Source: Plotosus lineatus
Taxonomy: Eukaryota > Chordata > Actinopteri > Siluriformes > Plotosidae
Length of the DNA: 64,000 nt
Direction: 5' to 3'
Assembly: GCA_024760905.1 (NCBI GenBank)
Contig: CM045745.1
Coordinates: 11,997,282-12,061,281 of the forward strand
Position numbers and translations under genes: made by a program. Shown here in pieces: positions 25,950 to 37,308 of the stretch (position 1 is its first letter; every line of letters begins with the position of its first letter). The notes beneath the pieces were generated by a model that saw only the letters and a program-made list of their open reading frames with translations, had not been told where the DNA came from and did not search any database.

Positions 25950-26850
25950 CTTCAGAACATCTCAACAAAGCGGAGCCAACCAGGCACAAGCAGTTAGAAA
26001 TAATAAATTCTTTTCTGTCATCATTGTCAAGTTAGAGATGAGGCAGTGAATAGTTGGTGTCGGAGATGATGATTTTTGTTGCAGGCTGGCACACCTGCCA
26101 TGTGTGATGATGGGCTTGGATCAGCCAATCTACACAACCTGCTGTATGGTAGTGAGATGGAAGCTCTTGAGCAAGGATGGGTTTCAGTGCTGGAGAACTG
26201 GCAAAGAGAAATTCTGAACCGAATTAAACTGATTTAGAGGAAAGTAAGGGAGAACAGCTGAGTATGTTGAAACACAGAGAGAGGAAAAAGATGAGTGGGG
26301 GTACAGGAAGTGAATGAAGTGTTTGCACAAATTCAAAAAATCGATAGATCTGAAACCAATCGACTAGTGCAGGCCACTGCTATTATCGTTATGTGGAATT
26401 TTCGGAGAAGGGGAAAAACATGAACAAGAAACAAACCCATCTGGAAGAGAAGAGTAAAACTGAAGTGCCGAGGAGAGATATTACGAAACAGGAAAGGGGA
26501 AAAAATATTAACAGTAAAAGGTGGTCGGAGTATAACACTCACTGAAAAGCAATGAAAAATGGGTTAAGTATTGAAATACAGGCGTTGAAACAACGAGTAA
26601 CAGCAAAAGCAGGAAACTAGGAAGGTACGAACAATAGGTCAATCAGCACAGACAAAATTGAGTACTGTATTCCAACATGACCAGAAGAATCTGCATCAGG
26701 ACGTGTCTTCACTTTGGATGGTGGTTTAAGTGCGGAACCCTGAGAATACAGAGGCAGAATGGTTCGACATCATGAGAGGGGACTTAAGTCAATGTTTATC
26801 TCAGGACGATGTTGATCATCACTGTAACAGGTGGGAAAAAGCAGTAGAGG
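25950..26850 (+). mobile_element. Decayed LINE coding region
   Basis: Translated pieces such as LKQRVTAKAGKLGRYEQ, followed after stops by FQHDQKN and NPENTEAEW, resemble the segment upstream of the reverse transcriptase in a widespread invertebrate/fish LINE group. Frameshifts and stops make it non-functional. The assignment is by eye only. Confidence 0.35.
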
Positions 26851-26856
26851 ACGGTC

Positions 26857-27037
26857 TTGAACTCGAAAGTGTCTGGTCCAGATGGTGTGCATATGCTGGA
26901 GGGACGATGTCTCCCGGCTAGTCTTGGAACCTCTCAGTGTGCCCTCCAGAAAAGCTGGAGGAAGTGGCTGGGGAGAGAGATGTCTGGACCACACTGCCTT
27001 GACTGCTGCCCCAGCGACTTGACCCTGGTACTGGTGG
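26857..27037 (+). mobile_element. LINE 3' end ending in (AAT)n
   Basis: Sense copy of the LINE piece seen inverted at 2590-2945 (GCTGGAGGGACGATGTCTCC, then GAGAGATGTCTGGACC). It is followed directly by an (AAT)n tract at 27048-27083. Confidence 0.5.
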
Positions 27038-27049
27038 ATGAAGGCGAAG

Positions 27050-27084
<35 letters not shown>

Positions 27085-27321
27085 GGATCACAATTATATG
27101 CTATAGATATATAATGTATTATTCCATTGTCATAAAAATGCTTTTTTTCTCCGCGATGTCCTGTTCTGACCATTGTGCCCTGAAGTTGTATGTCCACAAA
27201 TGATAAAAAAATTTAATTTGATGTTTTATACACATGAAAGGTCTTTGGACAGAGTAGATTTGGGTGCTGAGGTAAACCTTGGTTGGCAGGGAGAATTTTT
27301 TTGTTGTTGGATCATACTTCC

Positions 27322-27548
27322 CCCAGTGCGGCTAACTGGGTTATCAAAGGCCGGCCATGTCCCTCACTGGCTATAGTGAGAGGCTGTCAATCAACCATTG
27401 CTGACTTTCGACAAGAGTAGGCCGTATAGCCGTCAGTCTGTTTATTCCCTGCATTCACCTGGCAAGCTGGCCCAGAGTTGGCCGAGATGGGCACCAGCCT
27501 GCCCGCAACCCCTAATTAGGATTAAGCGGTTCAGAAAATGAATGAATC
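27322..27548 (+). repeat. tRNA-headed SINE, type A, 5' truncated
   Basis: Starts in the body at CCCCAGTGCGGCTAACTGG and ends in the L2-type tail AAGCGGTTCAGAAAATGAAT. Confidence 0.82.
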
Positions 27549-27628
27549 ACACTTGAAAAATAAAAGAAGTTTGTTGTGGGAAATTCCATGTAATATGTGG
27601 TGACCTCTTCGTGGTGCTTTAATGGGGA

Positions 27629-27631
27629 CCA

Positions 27632-27671
<40 letters not shown>
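27629..27671. repeat. (CT)n microsatellite
   Basis: About 40 bp of pure CT repeat. Confidence 0.92.
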
Positions 27672-27673
<2 letters not shown>

Positions 27674-27787
27674 CTTTTTATTTGTTTTTGTCCATCATAA
27701 TGTCCCAACATGACCCTACTTTTTTTTTTGCAGTGACATGTGGAGACAAAAGTAACAAAAACACTCCCACAGAAATGTTCATCATCA

Positions 27788-28127
27788 TCAGTTCATTTTC
27801 TGTAACCGCTTAATCCTAATTTGGGTCGCGGGGAGGCTGGTGCCCATCCCAGCCAACTTCGGGCGAGGGCAGAGTACACCCTGGACAGCTCGCCAGGCCA
27901 TCGCAGGGCAGAAACACGCTGACGGCTTTGCAGCCTACTCTTGTCGAAAGTCAGCAATTTTTCTTTTACATGCCTCACACCATAGACAGTGAGAGACATG
28001 GTCGGCCTTTGCTCACCCAGTTAGCTGCACTGGGGGGGACAGTGACAACCTTGTGGAGAGTGGGACTCGAACCCCCAACCTTTGGATCAGCGATCCAGCG
28101 CCCTATACCACTAGACCACCACTGCCC
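27788..28127 (-). repeat. tRNA-headed SINE, type A, inverted
   Basis: Complete reverse copy, running from the tail AGTTCATTTTCTGTAACCGC to the head CTAGACCACCACTGCCCC. The word CAGAAATG on both flanks is a possible target duplication. Confidence 0.86.
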
Positions 28128-28801
28128 CCCCCCAGAAATGAATTTAAAAATTGAGAAATTCATGCTTCGAAGGGTGTCACATGAGGTACAGTGGTCGCCA
28201 TGTGTTCGGTGCTCTCCTTCATGGCCTTTAAATTTTCGTAGTACTGTATATACAATTTCCTTTTCCATTTATTCCTCTTTTTTTATTTTATACTAGAATT
28301 CCACAGCTCTCTCTCATTGCATTTTGCACTATTGTAAATTACACGGGTCACTTGACGACTGTACTTTATGGTATTTTTAGTGCCACCTATAACTATAGTT
28401 TATATACTGTATTTCAATCCTGTATTGAATGTCCACCTCACAAAAGAATTCGATTCTCCAGCTTGGGTGTTTGGTTTCCACATGTGGCGTTTGCATGTTC
28501 TCCCCGAGCTTGCATGGGTTTGAAAACTACGGAAAGCAAGAAAATGCTGAGTTAGTGACAGTTGTATATTTATACACCAGAAAAAAAGATAGCAGCAGTC
28601 ATCATGATGCATAAATATACAACTGTCACCAACTCAGCATCACATTGTTATCTTTACAAGGCCTTTCCAATTCAAAAAGTGTTGGCTCTATTCAACACAT
28701 ATAAAATGCAAATCTGGTGACACATTACCATGGCAACCGACAACAGGGGTTATCTTTCAGGTGTGGGGGGGGGTGACTCAAGATGCTTATGGATACCTCT
28801 G

Positions 28802-28805
<4 letters not shown>

Positions 28806-28851
<46 letters not shown>
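28806..28851. repeat. (GT)n microsatellite
   Basis: A pure GT tract of about 46 bp. Confidence 0.92.
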
Positions 28852-28852
<1 letters not shown>

Positions 28853-29292
28853 TTACAATCATACAGAGAGCTTCCCTCTGATTTAGGGTTGGGCATTTTT
28901 TGTTTCAATATAAAATAATGTATTTGTGTTCTTCAGTGCAAATACTGTTTGTTAAGTTTATGACCAATAATAACAACTTTTAGTTTTACATGACAGACGA
29001 ATAACTTTTATTGTTGTCACCTGTGCAGTAGTTTGAACCATAGCTTTAATGACTCCACTCAGAATATTGCTGCTGCTGTGTTGTTTGGATGGTGTTGATG
29101 GAAATAATTAGTGTCTGTGTACCATCTTTTGTAATTCACTCTAATTTCATAGGTAATGTTTATTTTCAGCCATCAGCAGAATAACCTTTGAAATTGGGGC
29201 ACTTTATGAAATTTGGTTCACAGACACTAAAATGCAAAATAATTACCTGATCTTAGAGCAAGAGGTATAATCTTGGAAGCGAAATTGTGAAG

Positions 29293-29293
29293 A

Positions 29294-29339
<46 letters not shown>
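29293..29339. repeat. (AAT)n microsatellite upstream of the dnajb13-like gene
   Basis: A tandem AAT tract ending about 310 bp before the start codon. Confidence 0.92.
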
Positions 29340-29340
<1 letters not shown>

Positions 29341-29499
29341 AGTAACAGATTTTCTGCACTGAACCTTTCGCTTGGTCTCTACTGCCCTCTAGAGGTTAAA
29401 GTACTGAACTGCAACAGTAGGAAGAAGCCACTGGCGGAGACACTGAGTCGGTTTTATAATAAGGGAACGGGGCTTCCTTTCGTTACGAGGAATACGTCA

Positions 29500-29600
29500 C
29501 AGTTTATTGGCAACCACGTAACCAGTGCTGCATCCAAGGTGTACTGAGCTTTATGTGGTAACAATTGACGATGACGTCACCGCGGGTCTGTCGCTATATA
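29500..29600 (+). promoter_or_regulatory. Candidate promoter of the dnajb13-like gene with a CRE palindrome
   Basis: A full CRE palindrome TGACGTCA sits at 29572-29579. An inverted CCAAT (ATTGG) and a GGCAAC half-site like an RFX X-box half lie together at about 29503-29512. CRE and X-box sites are common in testis and ciliary gene promoters. The functional role is inferred. Confidence 0.4.
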
Positions 29601-29648
29601 GGTGACAGAACACTTACTGAATATGATGCATCCAAAGTTTCAGGCGAG

Positions 29649-30605
29649 ATGGGTAAAGATTATTACTCTACACTGGAAATTAACCAAAATGCATCTGATG
29701 CAGACATTAAACGGGCCTATCGCCGACTAGCACGGAAATATCATCCTCTCAACAACAAGGAACCAGGTTCTTATGAGAAGTTCAACCAACTCAGTGAAGC
29801 ATATGATGTTCTGAGCAATGCTCAGAAAAAAGCCACGTATGATAAGTTTGGAGAGGAAGGCCTAAAAGGTGGGATACCTCCAAAGGCAGCGGCAAGTGAA
29901 GCATGGTCGACAGGGTACACCTACCATCAGAATCCTCAGAAAACTTTCCGACAGTTCTTTGGTGTTGAAAATCCCTTTGCTGACTTTCGCATCACAGATG
30001 AAGAACTCAGTTTTGGAGGCCTCCGTGGAGAACTGGTGAAAACCCAGTATCCGCCAATGAAGCGTGATCTGCATTTGGACCTGGAAGAACTTTACCATGG
30101 ATGCACCAAAAAGATAAAGGTATCTCGACGAGTGATGAATGAAGATGCTCAGACAACAAAAATCGAAGACAAGATTTTAACCATCATGGTGAAACCAGGC
30201 TGGAAGGAAGGGACACAGATTATATTTCCCAAAGAAGGTGACCAGGGGCCCAACAACATCCCAGCAGACATTATTTTTACTGTTCGTCAAAAAACTCACC
30301 CCCAGTTTTCCCGTCAAGACAACAACTTGATTTACACAGAAAACATATCCCTGGAGAAGGCACTGACTGGGTTTGACGTGGAAGTGAAAACACTAGATGG
30401 CAGACTTATCAATATTCCTGTCAATGATATTGTGTGTGCAGGGTACACTAAGATCGTGTCAGGAGAGGGAATGCCTTTATCCTCTAATCCAGCTGCGCGT
30501 GGAGATCTGATCATCCAGTTTAAAACTCAGTTTCCACAGAAGCTTTCGGCTGGGCAGAAGAAGCTTCTTAAAAAAGCCCTCTGTCCATATGCTTCACTTT
30601 TATAA
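29649..30605 (+). CDS. dnajb13: DnaJ homolog subfamily B member 13-like, single exon
   Basis: The ATG at 29649 gives 318 aa, against 316 for human DNAJB13. An in-frame ATG at 29571 exists, but MGKDYYSTL is the family start. The J domain spans residues 1-70 (KRAYRRLARKYHPL); it has HPL instead of the Hsp70-activating HPD, the change known for DNAJB13, so Hsp70 stimulation is not expected. A G/F-like linker contains GEEGLKGGIPP, followed by two type-II Hsp40 substrate-binding beta domains (LEELYHGCTKKIKVSR, GEGMPL) and the C-terminus KLSAGQKKLLKKAL. DNAJB13 is an axonemal radial-spoke protein needed in cilia and sperm flagella. The frame is fully open with no introns, whereas the mammalian gene is spliced, so a retrogene is likely. 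It is not linked to the neighbouring genes by function. Confidence 0.85.
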   Translation: MGKDYYSTLEINQNASDADIKRAYRRLARKYHPLNNKEPGSYEKFNQLSEAYDVLSNAQKKATYDKFGEEGLKGGIPPKAAASEAWSTGYTYHQNPQKTFRQFFGVENPFADFRITDEELSFGGLRGELVKTQYPPMKRDLHLDLEELYHGCTKKIKVSRRVMNEDAQTTKIEDKILTIMVKPGWKEGTQIIFPKEGDQGPNNIPADIIFTVRQKTHPQFSRQDNNLIYTENISLEKALTGFDVEVKTLDGRLINIPVNDIVCAGYTKIVSGEGMPLSSNPAARGDLIIQFKTQFPQKLSAGQKKLLKKALCPYASLL

Positions 30606-30801
30606 AACCAGACATTTTACCTTCGACTTCTCAAAGAAATGCAGAGATTCTCCAGAGTTTCAGAAGAAACTGGGTGAGAAAGAAAACTCTCAGCTGGCAC
30701 TCATAATGCGGTCACTGGCAAAAGAAGAGGATCTGTATCAAGCCGAATCTCATGTCAAAGATGAGCAAGAGAGAGCAGCATCAGAAGGAAAGACAGAATG
30801 A
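30589..30801 (+). other. Charged ORF overlapping the end of the dnajb13-like gene
   Basis: In another frame an open stretch follows the stop codon (SPEFQKKLGEKENSQLALIM, then LAKEEDLYQAESH), ending in a stop at 30799-30801. It has protein-like composition and precedes the probable polyadenylation signal AATAAA at 30879. It could be 3' UTR by chance, or coding sequence captured with the retrocopy. I do not recognise it. Confidence 0.25.
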
Positions 30802-30947
30802 GCTCCATCAGAGCAAGACAGGCGAAAGGAGCTGAGATGGACACAGGAGAAACAAATCTTTTCATGACTATAAAGTTTTAATAAATTTCCGAAGCATCAG
30901 GTCTCCTGTTCTGTGTGTGCATTTGTGTGCAGCAGATTAATGTTCAC

Positions 30948-31281
30948 TTCATTTTCTGGAACCGCTTAATCCTAATTAGGGCCACAGGGAGGCTTACGCC
31001 CATCCTAGACGACTCCGGGCGTGGGCAGAGTACGCCCTGGACAGCTCGCCAGGCCATCGCAGGGCGGAAACACGCTGACGGCTTTGCAGCTACTCATGTC
31101 AAAAGTCAGCAATGGTTTTACATGAACCTCACACCATAGACAGTGAGAGACATGGCCGGCCTTTGATAACCCAGTTCGCTGCACTGGGGGGGGGCAGTGA
31201 CAACCTTGCAGAGAGTGGGACTCGAACCCCCAACCTTAAGATCAGTGATCCATCACCTATACCACTAGGCCACCACTGCCG
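30948..31281 (-). repeat. tRNA-headed SINE, type A, inverted
   Basis: Complete reverse copy. The target duplication is CAGATTAATGTT on both sides (30937 and 31283 regions). Confidence 0.87.
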
Positions 31282-31444
31282 GCGCAGATTAATGTTTGTT
31301 CTGTAAATCAGATAATTGCAGGTTTGAAATCTGAACTGGAGTCCAAGAGAATACGACTGGCAATGTGGGAGGAGTTTCCTCTCATTACCCTGGATTTTCA
31401 AAATCTTTGGCAAAATATTTTATTCCATTATACATTTTTCAAGT

Positions 31445-31785
31445 TGGGGCAGTGGTGGCTTGTGTGCTGGATTACTGATCCCAAAGTCACGGGTTCAAGT
31501 CCCACTGTAAATGATTGTCACTGTCCCCCAGTGCAGCTAACTGGGTTATCAAAGGCTGGTCATGTCTCTCACTGTCTATGGTGAGAGTCATGTAAAAAAA
31601 AAAAACATTGTTGACTTTGGTCACGAATGGACTGCATGCTGTAGTCGTCAGTGTGTTTCTGCCCAGCGATGGCCTGGCGAGCCGTCCAGGGTGTATTCTG
31701 CTCTTGCCTAGAGTCGGCTGAGATAGGCACCAACCTCCCCGTGACTGGAGTTAGGATTAAGCAGTTCATAAAATGAATGAATTAA
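31445..31785 (+). repeat. tRNA-headed SINE, type A
   Basis: Diverged copy with a deletion in the A box region. The flanks TTTTTCAAGTT and TTTTTCAGGTT are the target duplication. Confidence 0.82.
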
Positions 31786-31959
31786 TTAATTTTTCAGGTT
31801 TGGACATGGGCAGGTCTGATTCTGAATACTCATGATCACTATTGTGCCTATAACTAACATGAGCCAAATGTTTGCTGATAAGGCCAACATCCCCTGGTTT
31901 ACTTGGATAAAAGTGAAATGCATTTTGTTTGTGAAATGTGTACAAGGGTGTGGGAGGTC

Positions 31960-32870
31960 GTGGGATTGAATCGTGATGATCTTGAGGGAACTTGGTGGAA
32001 TCATGATGATCCTGAAGGAACTTGGTGGAATTGTGGTGATCTTGAGGGAACTTGGTGGAATCGTGATGATCTTGAGGGAACGTGGTGGAATCCTGATGAT
32101 CCTGAGGGAACTTGGTGGAATCATGATGATCCTGAGGGAGCTTGGTGGAATCGTGATGATCTTGAGGGAACTTGGTGGAATCATGATGATTCTGAGGGAA
32201 TTTGGTGGAATCATGATGATCCTGAGGGAGCTTGGTGGAATCGTGATGATCTTGAGGGAACTTGGTGGAATCATGATGATTCTGAGGGAACTTGGTGGAA
32301 TCATGATGATCTTGAGGGAACTTGGTGGAATCGTGATGATCCTGAGGGAACTTGGTGGAATCATGATGATCTTGAGGGAACTTGGTGGAATCGTGATGAT
32401 CTTGAGGGAACGTGGTGGAATCCTGATGATCCTGAGGGAACTTGGTGGAATCATGATGATCCTGACGGAGCTTGGTGGAATCGTGATGATCTTGAGGGAA
32501 CTTGGTGGAATCATGATGATCCTGACGGAGCTTGGTGGAATCGTGATGATCTTGAGGGAACTTGGTGGAATCATGATGATTCTGAGGGAATTTGGTGGAA
32601 TCATGATGATCCTGAGGGAGCTTGGTGGAATCGTGATGATCTTGAGGGAACTTGGTGGAATCATGATGATTCTGAGGGAACTTGGTGGAATCATGATGAT
32701 CTTGAGGGAACTTGGTGGAATCGTGATGATCCTGAGGGAACTTGGTGGAATCATGATGATCTTGAGGGAACTTGGTGGAATCGTGATGATCCTGAGGGAA
32801 CTTGGTGAAATCATGATGATCCTGAAGGATCTTGGTGGAATCATGATGATCTTGAGGGAACTTGTGATTC
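31960..32870. repeat. 30-bp minisatellite with 11-unit higher-order repeat
   Basis: About 30 copies of a unit read as CTTGAGGGAACTTGGTGGAA plus TCATGATGAT. Because 30 is a multiple of three and the unit lacks stops in several frames, open frames of 300 codons and more run on both strands (DDLEGTWWNH on +, HHDSTKFPQD on -). They have no splice context or domain and are best read as by-products of the repeat. Variant units repeat in the same order 330 bp apart (32071-32400 and from 32401). Confidence 0.93.
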
Positions 32871-32879
32871 CCGTGATAG

Positions 32880-33880
32880 TCAATCGTGATGGAACGCGGT
32901 AGAGAGAAGTAGAGCTCAACAAATCTTAACAAAACGTGACAGGCCTTGATGTGAATTTTTTTTTTTTTTGCAAATATTTATTCTGTCTAGAGGAAAAGTG
33001 CATTTGTGCTTATGGGGTCAGAGTATTTCAAACAGAAATGATATCTGGAAGTGCATCAAGTTCACTTTCGAACACAGCTTCAAATTACAACAGCCAGTGT
33101 GGAGCAATCAGTAAATACAGATTCAAGTTTATCAGCCAAGTCAGCAAAGCTGCAAATTAATAATATATTTTATTCCGATAGAATAACAAGGTTAAATAAA
33201 TAAATAGCTCAATGGATGGATGGATAGACAGACAGACACACAGACAGTATGATTAGGATCTTGCATTACTACATACATGGATAATATTTCTGGATATTTT
33301 CTTGTGTAATGCCTCTAGCAAAATAGATGAGCTACATTATTACACTGATGACATCACATTATCAGCCATGGTGTAATGTACCTGATAGACTGAACAGTGC
33401 ACTTTGTTCTACTGTTGTTCCACATAATAGTGTGACAGATACACAGGCACAATAAAATGTGAGTAAATTATATTCCATATCATCAGATCATAGTACAAAG
33501 GTGGCAGCTCTAAACAAAGAGGTTATTGTACTCTTACTTGGTAGGTCACCACAGTCAAATTTACGAAATCTACCACTCCAGGCATTTCGAAAGAAAGTTC
33601 CACAAACTTTTTCACTTTATCTGACACGTAGCCTTCATCCTTAATGGTTATAGTGCCTGAAAACAGGTGGAGAAAACATCTATTTCATTGAATACAAACA
33701 TGCACGAACAGATACCCCCCCCCCAAAAAAAAAAAAAACTGAAATGATGGACTAATTGCACAAGCCTCAATGTTTATGAAGCTTTCTTTCAGGTTCTCCT
33801 GATACTTCATACCTTCCAAAAACATGCCAGTAGGTAGATTCTCGTCTGCAATATACTGACCCTAAGTTTACAAGGTGAGT
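32880..33880 (+). other. Unassigned stretch with weak coding hints
   Basis: Two open stretches (about 32990-33160 and 33459-33644) show serine-rich or mixed composition, and a possible exon 33487-33541 lies between CATATCATCAG and GTAGGT (HSTKVAALNKEVIVLLL). No start, polyadenylation site or family is recognisable. A (C)n(A)n run is at 33714-33738. Confidence 0.25.
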
Positions 33881-33888
33881 CGTTCGTT

Positions 33889-34105
33889 CATCCTTTCTTT
33901 TTTTGTAACCGCTTAATCCTAATTAGGGTCACAGGCTGGCACCCATCCCAGAGTACACCCTGGACAGCTCGGCAGGCCATCGCAGGGCGGAAACACGCCG
34001 ACAGTTGTCGAAAGTCAGCAATGGTTCTTTTACATGAACCTCACACCATAGACGGTGAGAGACATGGCCAGCCTTTGATAACCCAGTTAGCTGCACTGGG
34101 GGAAG
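33889..34105 (-). repeat. tRNA-headed SINE, type A, inverted and truncated
   Basis: Tail and body only (TTGTAACCGCTTAATCCTAA to AGTTAGCTGCACTGGGGG). The tRNA head is missing. Confidence 0.8.
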
Positions 34106-34158
34106 GTGAGTCGTGATATGCTGAATTTGTCATTTATAATGTAATTTGTGTTCTGCAG

Positions 34159-34488
34159 CCATGAACACAGTGGTGGCCTGGAGGTAAAAGGTGCTGGATC
34201 ACTGATCCTAAGGTTGGGGGTTCAAGCCCCACTCTCCACCCCAGTGCAGCTAACTGGGTTATCAAATGCTGGCAATGGCTCTCACTGTCTGTGGTGAAAG
34301 GTTCATGTAAAGGAACCGTTGCTGACTTTCAACTAGAGTATGCTACGAAGCCCTCAGCGTGTTTCTGTCCTGTGATGGCCTGGCGAGCTGTCCAGGGTGT
34401 TCTCTGCCCTCGCCAGGGCTCAGCTGGGATGGGCACCAGCCTCCCTGCGACCCTGATTAGGATTCATCAGTTACAAAAAATGATGAAC
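34159..34488 (+). repeat. tRNA-headed SINE, type A
   Basis: Near-complete copy with B box GGTTCAAGCCCC and an internal deletion after the B box. Confidence 0.82.
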
Positions 34489-34592
34489 AGCCATGAACAC
34501 CCACAATAAATCAACTAATCTTTGAACTGTGCCTGCTTAGATGTAATATATTTTTATAATTATTGAAAATACAGAATATATATTTTAGAATA

Positions 34593-37214
34593 CAGGGATC
34601 CCTCACTTTTCGCTGTTGGGACCAAGATCCCCCCGCGATAACTGAAATCCGTGAAGTAGGATCTTCTTCTTTTCCTTTCGGTTTTTCCCTTCAGGGGTCG
34701 CCACAGCGAATCATCTGCCTCCATCTCACCCTATCCTCTGCATCTTCTTCTCTTACACCAATTGCCTTCATGTCCTCCTTCACCACATCCATGAATCGTC
34801 TCTTTGGGCTTCCTCTAGGCCTTCTGCCTGGTAGTTCCAACCTCAGCATCTTACTACCAATATACTCACTATTCCTCCTCTGTACATGTCCAAACCATCT
34901 CAGTCTAGCCTCTCTGACTTTGTCTCCAAAACGTCTTGTGTGCTGTCCCTCTGATGTGCTCATTCCTGATCCTATCCATCCTCGTTACTTCAAAAGAGAA
35001 CCTCAACATTTTCATCTCTGCTACCTCCAGCTCTGCTTCTTGTCTTTTCCCCAGGGCCACTGTTTCTAAACCATACATCATCGCTGGCCTCAACACAGTC
35101 TTGTACACTTTTTCTTTCATTCTTGCAGATACTTTCCTATCACACATCACACCGGACACTTTTCTCCAAGCATTCCAACCAGCCTGCACACGCGTTGCAG
35201 ACTAAAACCGCAGCCTGCGCTTCATCACCTCTATTCCACACTCTCCATTGCTCTGGATTGTTGAGCCTCAGTACTTAAAATCCTCCACCTTCCTTATCTC
35301 TGCTCCCTGTAACCTCATTGTTCCTGTTGGGTCCTTGTCATTCATACACATGTATTCTGTCTTACTGAGGCTAACCTTCATTCCCCTCCTTTCCAGGGCA
35401 TACCTCCACCTGTCTAGATTTTCCTGCACTTGTTCTCTGCTCTCAGTGCTGATCACAATGTCATCTGAAAACATCATAGTCCATGGGGAATCTTGGCTAA
35501 CCTCGTCTGTCAGCCTGTCCATCACCATAGCAAACAAGAAGCGGCTCAGAGCTGACTCTTGATGCAGCCTACCTCCACCTTGACCTCTTCTGTCATACCG
35601 ACAGCACATCTCACCACTGTCTTACATCTCTTATACATGTCCTGCACCACTCTAACATACTTCTCTGCCACTCCAGACTTCCTCATGCAATACTACAGTT
35701 TCTCTCTCGGCACTCTGTCATATGCTTTCTCCCTTGTTCTTAAAAATGGGCACCATCAGACTTCTCCTCCATTCCTCTGGCATCCTCTCACTCTCTAAGA
35801 CCTTGTTGAATGTTCTTGTCAAAAAATCTACTGCTACCTCCCCTAGACACTTCCATCCCTCCACCGGTATATCATCAGGACCAACTGCCTTTCCATTCTT
35901 CATCCTCTTCAATGCCCTCCTCACTTCACCCTTACTAATCTTTGCTACTTCCTGGTCATCTACGGTCACCTCTACTCTTTTTTCTCTCTCATTTTCCTCA
36001 TTCATCAGCTCTTCAAAGTACTCTTTCCATCTTTCCAGCACACTTCTGTCATCAGTCAATACATTTCCCTCTCTGTCCTTAATCACTCTAACTTGCTGCA
36101 CATCCTTCCCATCTCTATCTCTCTGCCGTGCCAACCTGTATAAATAATTTTCTCCCTCTTTACTTTCCAACCGAGCATACAAGTCATCATACGTTCTCTG
36201 TTTGGCCTTTGACACCGCTATCTTCGCCTTACGCTGTCTCCCTGTACTCCTATTTACTCTCTTCAGTCCTCTCTATGTCCCACTTCTTCTTAGCTAACCT
36301 CTTCCTTTGTACACACTCCTGCACTTCCTCATTCCACCACCAAGTCTCCTTATCTCCTCTCCTTCCAGATGACACAAGTATTCTCCGACCTGTCTCCCTG
36401 ATCACATTAGCTGTAGTTGTCCAGTCATCTGGAAGCACTTCCTGACCACCCAAAACCATTTTCAACTCCTCCTTGAAAACAACACGACACTCTTCCTTTT
36501 TCAGCTTCCACCACTTTGTCTTCTGCTCTGCCTTTGCCTTCTTCACTTTCCTTACCATCAGCGTGATCCTGCACACCACCATCCTCTGCTGTTTGGCAAC
36601 ACTCTCACCCGCTACTACTTTGCAGTCACTGACTTCCTTCAAATTACATCGCCTACACAAGATGTAGTGTACCTGTGTGCTCCTATCTCCACTTTTATAA
36701 GTCACCCTATGCTCCTGTCTCTTCTGGAAGAAAGTATTTACCACAGCCATTTCCATCCTTTTTGCAAAATCTACCAACATCTGTCCTGCGTTCCTGTCGT
36801 GGATACCAAACCTGAAATAACTGAAATCCGTGAAGTAGGATCAAGCCCCCCCCAACCCCCCCTGACTGACGTATCCGTACGCTACATGTATATGCGTATA
36901 TAATATCAATAAATACATATTCGGTGCTATAAATGCTTATAATAACAATTAAACATTTAAAACAATGCCTAAGATGTAAAGAAAATATAAATACACACAC
37001 ATACAGACACACACACCTCACAAAAATGTAAGTAGTTTGAGATTTTGTTTTGTGTTTGTTTAGTTTTTTGTTTTGTTTTTTGCATAATTGGCCTTGTTTT
37101 TGTGGCATTTTCCTTAACCTTTTGCCCTTAATTTCCTTATTTTTTATTTATTGAATATTTGAAAAAAAACACAATGCACTGAAGCCGCATAAATTGAAAC
37201 GCGAAGTATCGAGG
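34593..37214. mobile_element. Tigger-like MITE (family C) split by an RTE LINE
   Basis: The left end CAGGGATCCCTCACTTTTCG is preceded by TA, and the right part ends GAAACGCGAAGTATCGAGG. Removing the LINE (34664-36816) restores a copy of about 445 bp, close to the intact 410-bp copy at 24489-24897. Confidence 0.78.
34664..36816 (-). mobile_element. RTE-clade LINE, inverted, 5' truncated, inserted in a MITE
   Basis: On the minus strand, fragments of one ORF read NTFFQKRQEHRVTYKSGDRS (endonuclease end), GKAVGPDDIPVEGWKCLGEV and MFSDDIVISTES (polymerase fingers and catalytic DD motif), then MLYGLE-type and RLRWFGHVQRRNSEYIG sequence (C-terminal part). Frameshifts separate them, so it is not active. 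A 26-bp target duplication flanks it (34638-34663 and 36817-36842). The sense 3' end is GGGAAAAACCGAAAGGAAAA followed by AAG repeats, the tail used by type B SINEs. Confidence 0.85.
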
Positions 37215-37308
37215 TATATAAGTAAACAGAACTACCAAAGCTGAATGTTTTTAACATACTTGGACACACTAACAGGCATGTTAATGTGATGTGTGAACTT
37301 TTACACAG

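Noticed and set aside
31766..32932. Open frames of more than 300 codons on both strands that could be taken for repeat-rich proteins
   Set aside because: They coincide with the 30-bp minisatellite, whose unit length is divisible by three. No domain, splice context or codon preference supports coding, and the opposite strands are open for the same reason.
33791..33880. An exon reading SPDTSYLPKTCQ then VDSRLQYTDPKFT, phase-compatible with 33487-33541
   Set aside because: An in-frame TAG separates the two halves, and no downstream exon continues the frame. It was left out of the feature list, although it would fit a decayed gene.
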